Shown: positions 32,929 to 44,316, numbered from the stretch's first letter. The stretch: 64,000 nt of DNA from Locusta migratoria (GCA_026315105.1 CM048744.1:350137668-350201667); one strand, 5' to 3'. A program made the numbers and translations. Notes: generated from the sequence alone by a model not told the origin.

Positions 32929-35704
32929 GTGTTGTTGTTGTGGTCTTCAGTCTGCAGAATGGTTCGATGCAGCGCTCCACGCTAGCATGTCCTGTGCAAG
33001 TCTCTGCATCTGAGAATATGTTCGGAAACCTACATCCTTTTGAATCTGTGTGCTGTATCCGTTCCTCGGTCTCCCTCTAAGATTTTTACCCCACACATTT
33101 CCTTCTAATGCTAAGTTGACAATTCCTTGATGTCTCAGAATGTGCCCAACCAATCTATCCCTTCTCTAACTCAGTATATGTCAGAAACTCCTTTTCTCCC
33201 CCATTCGGTTAAGCACTTCCTCATTAGTTACGTGATCTATTCATCTAATTTTCATCATTCGTCTGTAGCACCACATTTCAAAAGCTTCTGTCATCTTTTT
33301 GTCTGAACTCCTTATCGCCCACGTTTCACTGCCATACAATGCTACACTCCAGACAAATGCTTTCAGAACGGACATCCTAACATTTAAATTAATATTGGAT
33401 GTTAACAAGATTCGCTTCTTTAGAATCGCTTTTCTTCCCAAAGCCATTCTGCATTTTATGTCTTCTTTACTTCTGCCATGAGAAGTTATCTTCCTACCCA
33501 AATAACAAAATTCATATACTACTTTTATTGTCTCATTACCTAACCTAATTCCTTCAGCATCGCCCGATTTTCTGACATTACATTCCATTACCCTCGTTTT
33601 ATTCTTGTTAACGTTCATCTTATATCTTCCTTTCAAGACACTGTCCATTCCATTCAATTGCTCTTCCAGATGCTTTGCAGTCTCTGACAGAATTACTATG
33701 CCGGCCGCGGTGGCCGAGGGGACTGAGGCGCTCCAGTCACGGTCTGCACGGCCACTACGGTCGGGGGTTCGAATCCCCCCTCGGGCATGGATATTTGTGC
33801 CGTCCTTAGGATTAGCTAGTTAATAAGTAGTTTGTAAGTTTAGGGACTGATGACCCCGTAGTTAAGTCCCATAAGCTATACAAACATTTGTACAGAATTA
33901 CTATGTCCAAGGCAAACCACAAAGTTTTTATTTCTTCTCCCGGAACATTAATTTCCTCTCCAAATTCCTTCGCTGGTTGCTCAATGTACAGACTGAACAA
34001 CATTGGGGAAAGGCTACAACCCTGTCTTATTCCCTTCCCAACCTCTGCGTCCCTTTCTTGCCCTTCGACTCTAATAACCGCTGTCTGGTTTTTGTATAGG
34101 TTGAATATAACTCTTCACTCCCTATATTTTACCCCTGCTACCTTCAGAGTTTGGAAGAGTGTATTCCAGTCGACATTGTCAGAAGCTTTCTATAATCTAC
34201 AAACGCTAAATACGTAGGTTTGCCCTTCCTTAGCCTATCTTCTAAGGTAAGTCGTAATGTGAGTATTGCTTCCCGTGTTCCTACATTTTTCCTAAATCCA
34301 AACTGATCTTCCCCGAGGTCAGATTCCACAAGTTTTTCCATTCGTCTGTAAATAATTCGTGTTAGTATTTTGCAACTATGACTTATTAAACTAAAAGTTC
34401 TGTAATTTTCACACTTGTCTGCACTTGCTTTCTTTGGAATTGGAACTACTATATTCTTCTTGAAGTCAGAGGGTATTTCCCCTGTCTCATACATATTTCA
34501 TACAAGGTTGAACATATTTTTTTAATGACTGGCTCTCCTAATGAAATCAGCAGTTCAGACGGGATGTCATCTATTCCAGGGGCCTTGTTTCGACTCAAGT
34601 CCTTCAGTGTTCTGTCAAATTCTTCACGCAATTATCATATCTCCTATCTCATCTTCCTCCACTTCGTCTTCCCTTTCTAGAATATTGCCTCCAAGTTTAT
34701 TTCCTTTGTATAGGCCCTCTATATATTCCTTCCACAGTGCAGCTTCCCCCTCTTTGCTTAGTAGTGGTTTTCCGTCTGAGTTCTTGATATTCATACGGCT
34801 GCTTTTCTTGTCTCCAAATATCTCTTTTATTTTCCTGTAGGCGGTATCTATCTTTCCCCTAGTTATGCATTCTTCTACGGCTCTGCATTGGTCCTGTAGC
34901 CACTCCTGCTTAGCCAGTCTGCACTTCCTGTCAATCTCATTTTTCAGACGCTTTTACTCCCTTTTTCCTGCTTCACTTGCTTAATTTTTGTATTTTCTCC
35001 TCTCATCAATTAAGTTCAGTATATCCTGTGTTATCCAGGGATTTCTATTAGGCCTTGTCCTTCTTCCTACATGATCTTCTTCTCTCAGAGCTACCCATTC
35101 CTCTTCTACTGTATTACTTTCCCCCGTTTCAGCCAATCCTAGCCTAATGCTCCCTCTGAAACTCTCACCCACCTCTGGTTCCTTCAATTTGTCCCAGGTT
35201 CCATCTCCTAACCTTTCTATCTTTCTGCAGTCTCTTAAGTTTTAATCTGCAGTTCATAACCAACAAGTTATGGTCAGAGTCTATATCTGCCCCTGGATAT
35301 GTCTTACAGTTTAAAACCTGGTTTCTAAATCTATTCCTTACCATTATAAAGTCAATCTGGTACCTTCCAGTGTCTCTTCCACGTATACAGCCTTCTTTCA
35401 TGATGTTTGAGCCAAGTGTTTGTGATCATTAAATTGTGCTCTGCGCAAAATTCTACCAAGCGATCTCCTCTTTCATTCCTTTTTCCCCAGTCCATATTCA
35501 CCTGCTACATTTCCTTCTCTTCCCTTTCCTAATACTGAGTTGCAGTCCCCCATCACAATCAAGTTTTCGTCTCCCTTAACTTTTTGAATGATTTCTCTTA
35601 TCTCCTCATACATTTCTTCGATATCCTCATCATCGGCCAACCTAGCTAGCATATAAACTTGCACCACTGTGGTCGGTGTTGGCTTTGTGTCTATCTTCGT
35701 GTAC
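32929..35704 (-). pseudogene. RTE LINE, 5'-truncated in endonuclease, in Harbinger
   Basis: TSD GTGCACACG at 32920-32928 and 35705-35713. The minus strand starts inside the endonuclease (KIDTKPTPTTVVQVYM), then has GDCNSVLGKGREG, YQIDFIMV and DSDHNLLVM, NPWITQDILNLIDERRKYKN, NKAPGIDDIPSELLISL, LGEDQFGFRKNVGTREAIL, and a C-terminal part with GHILRHQGIVNLALEG. It ends in GTT repeats on the plus strand. Multiple frameshifts. It keeps the linker that is deleted in the 23707-26773 copy. Confidence 0.93.
33701..33893 (+). repeat. tRNA-headed SINE, family A reference copy
   Basis: Perfect 12-bp TSD AGAATTACTATG at 33689-33700 and 33894-33905, inside RTE sequence. The A box TGGCCGAGGGG (33711-33721) and B box GGTTCGAATCC (33766-33776) are intact, so polymerase III could still start here. 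The body ends AAGCTATACAAACATTTGTA. The head resembles a class II (Leu/Ser-like) tRNA with a CCTCGGGCATGG 3' side. It is 193 bp long. Confidence 0.97.
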
Positions 35705-35812
35705 GTGCACACGTACAGCGTTAAAATTAGAACGAAAATTCATTTACTTGAAACGATACAAACAGCCCTAGATTTCTACAACGCAACTGCGATTAATGAG
35801 ACACGTTGACCT

Positions 35813-36079
35813 GTGCACTTCCAACCATTCTCCAGTATGCAACATGGGCAAGTATACCTAGGTCCTTTTCCAGCCCAAGCTTCTCAGTGTCTACAAGTAC
35901 CGGTCACCTCACAAGCAGGGTCTCATCATCAACAATTGCCGAATATACAACATGGCCAGGTACACTCAGGAGCTTTTCCAACATGTGCAACTCAGACTCC
36001 ACTACGACCACAAGAGGCCGCCTCACAAACAGATAGTTGCACTTCTCTACAAAGTTCTGAAATATTGGATTTGTACTAA
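35813..36079 (+). pseudogene. Q/S/T-rich frame in the Harbinger element
   Basis: 88 codons rich in Gln, Ser, Thr and Pro, with two similar halves (MQHGQVYLGPFPAQASQ and IQHGQVHSGAFPTCATQ), ending SSEILDLY. Harbinger elements usually carry a second gene for a Myb/MADF-like DNA-binding protein, and this could be its C-terminal tail. I see no DNA-binding domain, because the upstream part is missing. Confidence 0.4.
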
Positions 36080-36239
36080 AACTGGAGGATTTTCTTTCTT
36101 TAAGAAAGAATAAAAAATTTTAATTGATGTCTTGTCAATTTGTTATTTTATATACAATAATTTATACCGTACATGTAATATCAGTTTATAAATAAACTTA
36201 CCTCAATGTGATTACGAGTTTCTCTTCTTATGAAATACA

Positions 36240-36578
36240 ATCCGTAACGTAGTTCCCACTAGCTGACAGGTCATCATGTACTATGTTCAGTAACTCGTCA
36301 AAGGACGCAATCGACGTTCTTAAGTAATTAAAAAACTTTGGCCCATGTTTTCTTAGATTTAGTTACAGAGTTACAAAAGATCCGTGAGTTAATTTGTCAC
36401 GGAAAATCGGACGTACCCAGTACTGTCTTTGCCTTCGTCTCCGTTCTTTAAGCCTGCGGTGCATAATCCAAAGATATGCTGCCTCTTCAACTTCCATAGC
36501 TGAACTGGAATTCAACGCGGCGTCAACGCCGTGCGTGTGTACACGCCGCTTTCTCTGACGCGCGATGCAACACTTCAT
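36240..36578 (-). pseudogene. PIF/Harbinger transposase, N-terminal part
   Basis: The minus strand from ATG 36578 reads EEAAYLWIMHRRLKERRRR and QYWVRPIFRDKLTHGSFVTL, then after one stop FFNYLRTSIASFDELLNIV and EEKLVITLR. This is the N-terminal order of Harbinger nucleases (Arg-rich block, YWVRP, then FFNYxRMSxxxFDELL). The DDE core is absent. The stop after SFVTL and the lost C-terminus make it inactive. Confidence 0.85.
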
Positions 36579-36730
36579 GTGAACATAGCCTTAGCCCTGA
36601 GTCACTTGCGCGTTATCGCTGACGCCGTTGATCGGTTGATCAGAAGCGTCATACACATAATTGCGGTTTATTTTGTTACTTTAATCTGTATACACTAATG
36701 TTTCTAAGATTTTTAAATTATATCTACACT

Positions 36731-37395
36731 GAAGAGAAAAGAAACTAGCACACCTGCCTAAAATCGTGTAGCGACCCCGGCGAGCACCCAGAGGTGCTGC
36801 AACACGACATGGCATGGACTCAAAAAATGTTCAAATTTTTTTATAGCTTATGGGACTTAACTACGGGGTTATCAGTCCCTAAACTTACAAACTACTTATG
36901 AACTAGCTAACACTAAGGACGGCACAACTATCCATACCCGACTGGGGATTCGAACCCCCGACCGTAGTGGCCGTGCAGACCGTGACTTGCGCGCCTCAGT
37001 CCCCTCGGCCACCGCGGCCGGCGCGCATGGACTCGACTAATGTTTGAAGTAGTGCTGAAGGGATTTGACACCATGCATCCTGAGGTCTGTCCATAAATCC
37101 GTAAGAGTTACGAGCGGCTGGAGATCTCTTCTGAACAGCACGTTGCAAGGCATCCGAGATATCCTCATCAGTATTCATGGCTGCGGAGTTTTGCCAGTGG
37201 AGATGTTCAAACATATAACAATGTACTTGGAACCACTCTGCAGCAATTATGGATGTATGGGATGTCGCGTTGTCCTGCTGGAATTGCCGTATTCCGTCGG
37301 AATGCACAATGAAAGGACGCAGGTGATCAGCCAGCAAGCACACATACGTATCACTTGTCAGAGTCCAGTGGTGGCGCGTTCTATGTGTTCACTGG
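36731..37395 (-). pseudogene. Tc1-like transposase C-terminus with 3' TIR
   Basis: The minus-strand frame has LADHLRPFIVHSDGI, FQQDNATSHTS (second catalytic Asp), NTDEDISDALQRAVQKRSP (where the third acidic residue region lies) and DAWCQIPSALLQTLVESM. The TIR-like end CACTGAAGAGAAAAGAAAC starts near 36731, so the 3' end is intact. The copy is truncated near 37395. A SINE (36832-37024) separates the last codons from the TIR. Confidence 0.88.
36832..37024 (-). repeat. tRNA-headed SINE (family A) in Tc1
   Basis: Perfect 10-bp TSD GCATGGACTC at 36822-36831 and 37025-37034. The minus-strand head GCCGGCCGCGGTGGCCGAGG has the A box, and the B box lies near 36950-36962. 193 bp. It is inserted in the final codons or 3' flank of the Tc1 transposase. 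Confidence 0.96.
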
Positions 37396-37963
37396 TTTAC
37401 TAAACACCCGGAAAAATGCTCGTCTGGAAAAAAAGTAAATAAATAGAGTAAATAAAAAGTTTTTTTAAACTATCATTCTTCGTCGCTGAAGTCTCCAGTA
37501 TTCAAGAAAGGCAGTAGGAGTAATCCCCAAAATTACAGACCCATCTCATTGACGCCAATTTGCAGTAGGATTTTGGAACATATACTTTGTTCGAAAATTA
37601 TGAACTACCTCGAAGAGCACGACGCGTTAACCAATAGTCAACACGGATACATAAAGTATCGCTCTTGCGAAACACAGCTTGCTCTTTATTCACATGAAGT
37701 GATAAGTACTATTGACAAGGGATCTCAAATCGATTCCATATTTCTGGATTTCCGGAAGGCTTTTGACACTGTACCCCACAAGCGGATTCTAATGAAATTG
37801 CGTGCTTATAGAATATCGCCCCAATTGTGCAACTGCATTCAAGATTTCCCATCAGAAAGGACACAGTTCGTAGTAATTGACGGTAAGTAATCGAGTAAAA
37901 CAGAAATGATATCTGGCGTTCCCCAGGGAAGCGTTATAGATCCCCTACTCTCCTTGTGTTTAT

Positions 37964-38146
37964 TCAAATAGCTTACTGGACTTAACTGCGGGGTCATCAG
38001 TTCCTAAACTTACAAACTACTTATGAACTAGCTAACACTAAGGACGGCACAAATATCCATGCCCGAGGGGGATTCGAACCACCGACCGTAGCAGACGTGC
38101 AGACTGTGACTGGCGCGCCGCAGACCGCTCGGTCACTAAGGCGGGC
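37964..38146 (-). repeat. tRNA-headed SINE (family A) in LINE
   Basis: Perfect 12-bp TSD CCTTGTGTTTAT at 37952-37963 and 38147-38158, between the SGVPQGS and VDD blocks of the LINE. The B box carries a substitution (GGTTCGAATCC-like, minus strand near 38071-38081). Confidence 0.95.
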
Positions 38147-38686
38147 CCTTGTGTTTATAAAACATTTAGGAGACAATCGGAAGAGCTCCCTTAGACTGTT
38201 CGTGGATGATGCTGTCGTTTATCGGTTAGTTAAGTCAACAGAGGATCAAAAGCAACTGCAAAGCGATTTAGACAAAATTTCTACATGGTGCGAGAATTGG
38301 CCATTAACCTAAATAATGAAAAGTGTGAAGTAATAGGCAATACCACTAAAAACAAAACAAAAAACAAAAAATATCCTCTCAACTTCAATTACAGGATAAA
38401 TCAGTCAAACCTTAAGATCGTAAATTCTACCATACACCTAGGAGTTACAATTACGAACAACTTAGACTGGAGAGAACATATAGAAAATATTGTGGGGAAG
38501 GCGAACCAAAGGTTACGTTTCATTGGCAGAACGCTTCGAAGATGCAACAGCTCCACCAAACAGACTGCCTATATCACACTTGTGCGTCCACTCCTGGAGT
38601 ACTGTTGCCCAGTGTGGGACCCTCACCAGGTGGGACTGATGGAGGACATTGAAAAGGTCCGGAGAAGGGCAGCTCGTTTTGTTTTA

Positions 38687-39473
38687 CAGTAGAGACTCGA
38701 TTATCCGATCTTCGTTTAACCGACCTTCCGTGTTATCCGACCCTTTCACCGCGCCGGGACTGTACACAGTAGCCATGCGCCAGCCTACTGGTCAGTGACT
38801 GTACGTGTTGTTTGTTTTGGTGCGCGTCATTTTCATTTACTTCGTCGTCGGCGTCTGCTACTCCTCACTGTTCAATACTAACGTAGATCTGTGGTAGGAG
38901 TGGACGTTGTTGCGCTTTGTTTATAAAAAATTGTGGTGGTGGCTTCAAAACGGAAAAAGTGGTCGTTTCAGTGTAAGGAAAACTTAAAGCTTTAAAAAGA
39001 ATAGATAATTGTGAAACGTTGTTAAAAGTGGCGCAAGATTACAACGTCGGGAAAACAATCGTTGGAGACTGGAAAAGGAACCGCGATGAAATTGTTCTCA
39101 GAAAATAACCTCGAGTGTTTTGGAAGATCGGAAAACCACGAAAAATGTGATTATGAAAAAGTAAGTGAAGCTTTGTTTCTATGGTTTACTGAACATAGAG
39201 ATAAAGGTGTACCCATGTCGGGACCTGTTTTGCAGGAAAAGCCTTAATGTTTCGTAACGGAGTAAACGAAGGTGAAACTGATATCTTATCACTTTTCTTT
39301 GAGTGCCTTCTAATGTATTTGAATGTTATATTCAGTTCCTGTTCACGTATTCTATGTTCAAATACATTTTGTAAACTTTTTATGTTTTTTTTATTATTTT
39401 CCGTGTTATCCGATCATCCCGCTTATCCGACCTTTCCGCAGTCGGTTTAGTTCGGATAATCGAGACTCTACTG
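38687..39473. mobile_element. pogo/Tigger-type element, 787 bp
   Basis: TIRs CAGTAGAGACTCGATTATCC and (right, reverse complement) CAGTAGAGTCTCGATTATCC, with TA on both sides (38685-38686, 39474-39475). The internal motif GTGTTATCCGA recurs near both ends. TIR sequence and TA target are typical of pogo/Tigger. It removed nothing from the host LINE, whose reading continues on both sides. Interior: a broken DNA-binding domain only. Confidence 0.95.
38946..39290 (+). pseudogene. pogo transposase N-terminus (CENP-B-like HTH)
   Basis: Plus-strand pieces in alternating frames: LKRIDNCETLLKVAQDYNVG and KTIVGDWKRNRDEI (psq/CENP-B-type HTH), then CDYEKVSEALFLWFTEHRDK and VPMSGPVLQEKP (HTH_Tnp_Tc5-like second domain), then MFRNGVNEGE. 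This matches the start of Tigger/Jerky-like transposases. The DDE nuclease is absent and at least two frameshifts are present, so the element depended on a transposase made elsewhere. Confidence 0.82.
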
Positions 39474-39818
39474 TATCGCCTTATAGGGGGGAAAGCTTCA
39501 CGGAAATGTTGTACGATCTGAGGTGGAAATCATTAAAAGATGGACGTTATTCCTTGTGGCAAGATCTATTTACGAAATTTCAATCACCGACTTTTACCTC
39601 TGAATGTGAAAATATTTTGCTAGCACCCACCTACATAGGGAGACATGACCATCCCAATAATATAAGAGAAATCAGATCGAAAACGGAATGATTTAGGTGT
39701 TCTTTCTTTCCGCGCGCTATTAGAGAATTGAACGGTAGAGAAAGGTTATGAAAGTGGTTAATGAACTCTCTGCCATGCACTTAAATGTGATTTGCAGAGT
39801 ATATTTGTAGATGTAGAT

Positions 39819-42639
39819 GTTTCGTTCTTCTATCAGATAATTTTATATGCACATTCAAAGTATTTTTATCTCATGAGAAACGTTTTACGTCGCGGAGACA
39901 GCACGAGTGCCGCAGAGTTGCAATGCGCATGCGTGGCTGAGGTTCAATTTCTCCTCTGAACCCCACGGAGGCAGCATGTGGGCGCTCCCGGGGCAGGGAG
40001 GGGCGAGGGGAAACGCCGCTTTTAACATTGGCGTTGGAGCTGGTAGAGACGCCAGCTCCTGGCTATTCGAGCTGTGGCGGTTACACACGAATGATCCCGA
40101 AGCAAAGATAATGGAGCTACTGCGCACCTCGCCTTGCGCATCAGCTAATCCTCCATTAAGGAAACATCTGCCCTTCATATTTGTTTTTAGCGCATTGAAG
40201 ATTCATCAAAAATCCGTCATATCTGGTAAAATATCTTATAACTATAAATTGAAGATGCTTCAACTTTAAAAGCCTTCAGAAGATCCAATCATGAATAATA
40301 ATGAAGTCACTACTCTCCACCTACCAAAATGGCCGTGAGGTCAGCGACATCGCACTGTGTCGTCGAAGGTAATGGGTTCCAGACTGATTGCAAGCAAATT
40401 TTTAAAACCCAATCTTCCTTTTTTTAATAGATTATGGAACAACAATTACTTTTGTATTGTTACTTGCCACATATCTTGTAAGGTTTTAGCGAATGTGTCG
40501 TGATTTTGAGGGTAAATGACATTTATACTCTACGTTGTAACAAATATTTAACTGTTTGAAAAGATGTGTGGGAGAGCAGCCTTTGCGCATGCATAAGGTT
40601 ATGAGGGGGTACAGCTTACTGTGTCATGTGACCCGAAGGTAGCTTGTCTCTCTATCGTAACAGATTTATTTTGTTACAGTCGCTTAACAGTGTAATCAAT
40701 TACTTACTGTGTTCTAGTGTTCTTGTATATTTTCATATGGTATTGGCGTTTATTATAAAAAAATGAACAACGTTTGAAAGACGACCACATGTCGTCTTCC
40801 ATATATTTTTTATAGAATTGTAATTTATTTGATGTCACTAGATTAGCATTTTCAAGGCATGATGAATAGCATTTTTATTTCATGTTTTAAAATATTAGTT
40901 TCTGAAATGTTAGTTAATATTGCTAGGATTTTGTTATTTTAATAATTCATTTTGTCCCAGTGAGAATGTGTACTTGTTTTACTTTTAAGTGGATGTGCGA
41001 TAATCTAATGGCTGTCTGAATGTGGGTAGTGATAGCTCGCTTTGCATGGTTCTCTCTGGCTCAGAGTCGATAGTTGTCGTTACCAACCCCTGTTGCTGAT
41101 GCGACCAAAGAAGTTTCTACACTCTTTGGTTACAAGCCAGTTGACGAGCCTTCTCCAGGGCGAGTCTTGAGATCATCTCTCCCCACCACCGCTATTTTCT
41201 TGGATTTCCCAGTTTCCAGTAGCTTTCTCGCGCCTCCTGGCCGCTAGGTCACTTTGTGCTCGGACTGCGCTGAGGTAAGGTTGGTTCTACTCTTGTGCCT
41301 ACAGAGATGGTAGCGATTCATTGTCTAGCATGTTTAACTAATACTCTTGAACTTAGATTCATTTTTTTTGGAATATTCCTTCCGATCGTGCATGGGAATG
41401 TGTTCTAGTTTTTCAATCCAGTGTACGTGTACTAGTGTATGTGTACTAGTTGCAATTTGATAATGACCTGATACATTCAAACCTTTTGTGGTTATGTGGC
41501 GGTGTACGAACTCTGTGTAAATTCTCTCTAGCTTTGTGGAGCCCAATTTCTAACAGAATATATGTTTATTTTTGTACAGTGCAAGTAAAAATCTTTCTTA
41601 TCATTTCCTTCTGTGAGTTATATGTGTGTTCCACGTGGTTGGTTCTTAGAACAAAGCCTTCAGCTTCCACTATTGTTTGTTCCATGCCCATCAAGCAAGT
41701 AACAATCCGTGTATCCTTCTGAACTAACAGTTCGCAATCTTCTCTCCCTGCCTATTTTTAATTTTGCTGTTTCTACTCCGAACTTGTAGTAAGCACCTCA
41801 AATCAGGCACAACAGACCAGAGCTATCTTCATAGTTTTATTGTATATTGTGTTGTGTGGTACATCCGGAGTTGCTGGATTTCACCTACGATAGCGAACGC
41901 CTGCTTCTGCCTCTTTTCAGCACGGTGATTTTGGTGAGTTTCGCTGTTGCATTGTGCGTGTGTGAGCGAGTGAAAGTTGTTTGTAAATCCTCCCCCCAGT
42001 AGCGTTACGTTCTGTGTAATTTATGTTAATTTCAAAACTGAACATTGTCAGTATTAGTTTCTGTAAATGGGATGCTTTTTATTGTATTAACAAAATTGGT
42101 TCCCAATTTTGCTTGCATTCGACCTGAATAAACAAGTGAAGTTCAGTATATTTTTGACTTGCCTATAAATTGTAGTTCTCGAGCACCTCCCCCCTTTTAT
42201 TTAACACGGTTTTTCACCAGTGCTGAGAACAAGCTCAGATGCAATTTTCTATGTTTAAGTTCCGTTGCGCCATAAATGTTTTTCTTTAGCCACCTTTATG
42301 AAATAACTTTAATTGTGGTGGTTTGTCTATTAATGACTGTGTGTAATGTCGAGTGAGCTACTACGTATATTGGCCACTGTGTCGTTAACTTCCTGTTAGT
42401 AGAGTAATTTGAACCAAGTTAATTCTCAATTTGGGCCAGGGAACAAGGTGTTGCAGCAGGGAGTGGCCAGTAGCTCACACGGATCGTTTGTTAATTTTAC
42501 TGCTAAAATTAAGCTTTTTATAACAGTTAATTCTTATCTGGATACCTCCTCCCAGAATTAAGCATTTATTACGTACAGTGGCCTACTTTTATGTTCAGTA
42601 TCTTTTAGAAACAAATTACTCAACTTTAAGGTTGGAACA
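39819..42639. other. 2.8 kb without a recognised element
   Basis: A GC-rich patch lies at about 39890-40090, near a weak tRNA-like stretch (40325-40390). From 40700 to 42500 the sequence is T-rich with splice-like sites (GAGGTAAGG at about 41274, TTTTCAG at about 41916) and an AATAAA at about 42127. No frame longer than about 120 codons and no domain. It could be an unknown LTR, an intron or UTR of a host gene, or plain intergenic DNA. Confidence 0.4.
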
Positions 42640-42915
42640 AAAGTGTGAAATAGAAGCATGATAGGCCGATGCCGCGATTCGAGTTGAAGCAAGCGCAAAC
42701 AAACCGAGATAAGACATTCTGTAGTTCCTTTAACGAAAATATATCTAAAACTGGGGGGGGAGGGGGGGCAAACCTAGGCACTTCTCCCCGGCGCCACACG
42801 CAGAGGTGCTCCAAATGGTCTCTTTGGATGCCAAACGGGGAGGGGGGGGGGGCGCCTCTATCAAGATGTGGCACTGAAAGAAGTGAACCCCCAGTCATCT
42901 GAAGCACCAACCGAC
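42640..42915. repeat. unassigned G-run-rich segment
   Basis: G-runs at 42753-42768 and 42840-42852 flank GGCGCCACACGCAGAGGTGC. Minus-strand Pro/Arg-rich peptides read through C-runs are unlikely to be real. It abuts the Tc1 DDE remnant and may be a separate repeat. Confidence 0.35.
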
Positions 42916-43212
42916 ACTGTCAGAGTCGTATCTACACGCATCAGGAGTCTCATATCACTCCAGGTGCACACGCCCTATACCATAGCAGAGTCTTCACCAC
43001 CTTGAATTCCCTGATAATATGCAGGGTCCAAGGATTCATGAGGTTGCCTCCATACCCCTACACGTCCATCCGCTCGATACAATTGGAAACAAGGCTCGTC
43101 AGACCAGGTAACATGTTACCCGTCATCAACAGTCCAATGTCGGTATTGGCGGGTCCATGCGAGGCGTAAAGCGATGTGTCAGGCACTCAGCAAGGGTACA
43201 CGAGTTTCATTT

Positions 43213-44121
43213 TGAGTGCTGAGGTGACGTGTGTGTTAATGACCTTTAGGTTAACATGTAGCACTATCTATAAGGAAAAATGAACGAAAAAATTACTTAA
43301 TGTGGCTCTGTACTGGTATTTCGCTGAAGATTGAATGTAAATCTATAAATGTGGAAACGAAACAATTGAAACAGCTCACCTTCAATGGTCACATATTCCT
43401 TTCTATCTCATAAAAGCTCATGTGTCTATTGTCACAATATCGTAAACGAATATGATGGTGTCGAACAGACACCGTGTATCAATAAGTCCACAAGCACCAT
43501 ACCGTACGACCCAGGAAAGGATACAACAAAATATAATTCCAATCAGGCTTGCAGTTAATTATAGAAACTGTTCGACATTCAGACTCAACAAAAACTGTTC
43601 AAAATTCCTACGTAAACATGCACATATAACACATCAGCACGCTCAGTAATACCAGAGAATTAACTAACACGTCAAACACATAACAGTCCCCAATGGAGGC
43701 ACACTTACGTCATTTGACACACAGAACTTGTATTCTTCTGTAGCATTACAGTCCTCACTGCAGAGAATTAATACAAAGTTACAGACACACAAGAAAATCC
43801 TTCCACTCACATTGCTGAATTAATTGACCTGTTATAATCTACCTTATCACACAACTTTTCAGACACAACAATAAACTCTGCAAACAAACAGGTAACTGGC
43901 AATGTGGTCAAACCTTCCAGGATTGTTAACTGAAATATTTAGTAGCAACTTGAAGGATAAATTCTAACATTTCAACAGTACATCCTAAAAAATATAATTT
44001 ACTAGTACAGAGATCCACTCCCATGAACCACAGTCATTGCCGAGTTGGGGTGGCTTGCGTGCCTCAACGATGCAGATAGCCGTACCGTAGGTGCAACCAC
44101 AGCGGAGGGGTATCTGTGGAG
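43213..44121. mobile_element. 0.9 kb segment interrupting the Tc1 gene
   Basis: Separates the RIIDMG and TRVPLL blocks, which are nearly adjacent in intact Tc1-like proteins. The right 107 bp are an RTE 5' end; the remaining 800 bp are unassigned. Near 43452-43484 there is a short GATGGTGTCGAACAGACACC palindrome that resembles the repeat module at 1425-1476. No TSD was found for the segment. Confidence 0.5.
44015..44121 (+). mobile_element. RTE LINE 5' end alone
   Basis: Starts at exactly the first base of the full-length RTE (CCACTCCCATGAACCAC) and matches it through ACAGCGGAGGGGTATCTGTG to GGAGAG, about 107 bp of the leader. All of the coding part and 3' end are absent. Normal target-primed insertions lose the 5' end, not the 3' end. 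Confidence 0.88.
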
Positions 44122-44131
44122 AGCCCATATC

Positions 44132-44316
44132 AAAATATTCAAATGTTTGTAAATCTAAGGGACTTAACTGCTGCGATTATCACTACCTTACGCTTACAAA
44201 CTACTTGATCTACCTGATGCTAAGAGAAACACATACACCCATACTCGGGGGAGGAGCGAGCAACCGCGCGCTCCGCAGCAAGGCGCTTTAGAGCTCTCGG
44301 CCACTAGACGGCGGCA
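44132..44316 (-). repeat. tRNA-headed SINE (family B head)
   Basis: TSD AGCCCATATC at 44122-44131 and 44317-44326. The body begins AAAATATTCAAATGTTTGTA on the plus strand. The head at the right end (reverse complement of TCGGCCACTAGACGG) has lost part of the A box; CTCGGGGG marks the 3' side of the tRNA-like part. Inserted in the Tc1 gene. Confidence 0.92.

Larger units (their letters stand above)
32869..36588. mobile_element. PIF/Harbinger element carrying a nested RTE LINE
   Basis: Left GCTATGTACACGTGATAGCG and right (reverse complement) GCTATGTTCACATGAAGTG open inverted ends that continue through GTTGCATCGCGCGTCAGAGA and AAGxGGCGTGT for about 60 bp. The interior has a Harbinger transposase remnant (36240-36578, minus) and an unassigned frame (35813-36079, plus). 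TTA follows the right end, but no TTA precedes the left end, so the TSD is unproven. Without the LINE the element is about 0.9 kb. Confidence 0.75.
37485..39818 (+). pseudogene. Jockey/CR1-like LINE RT, interrupted by a SINE and a pogo element
   Basis: Plus-strand frames: NPQNYRPISLTPICSRILE, LDFRKAFDTVPHKRIL (motif A), SGVPQGSVIDPLLSL, then after a SINE FVDDAVVYRL (catalytic VDD), LNNEKCEVIGN, LGVTITNNLDWREHI, LEYCCPVWDPHQVGLMEDIE. After the pogo element it resumes at SFTEMLYDLRWKSLKDGRYS. The 3' end is TTTGTAGATGTAGATG. The 5' end is truncated in the RT fingers. Stops and frameshifts are present. Confidence 0.92.

Noticed and set aside
32479..33013. Long frames in the CpG-rich block on both strands
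   Set aside because: GC-rich sequence has few stops. Frames overlap on both strands and in several phases, with no domain and no continuation.
33701..33793. Possible tRNA genes at the SINE heads
   Set aside because: All heads lack a proper acceptor stem pairing and are followed by the same body and TSD, so they are SINE promoters and not tRNA genes.
41270..42140. Host gene with exon-intron structure
   Set aside because: Donor- and acceptor-like sites occur, but no coding exon links them. Listed only as unassigned sequence.
42626..42902. Pro-rich 94-residue and Gly-rich 77-residue frames
   Set aside because: Both are read through G/C runs on opposite strands, so they are composition artefacts.
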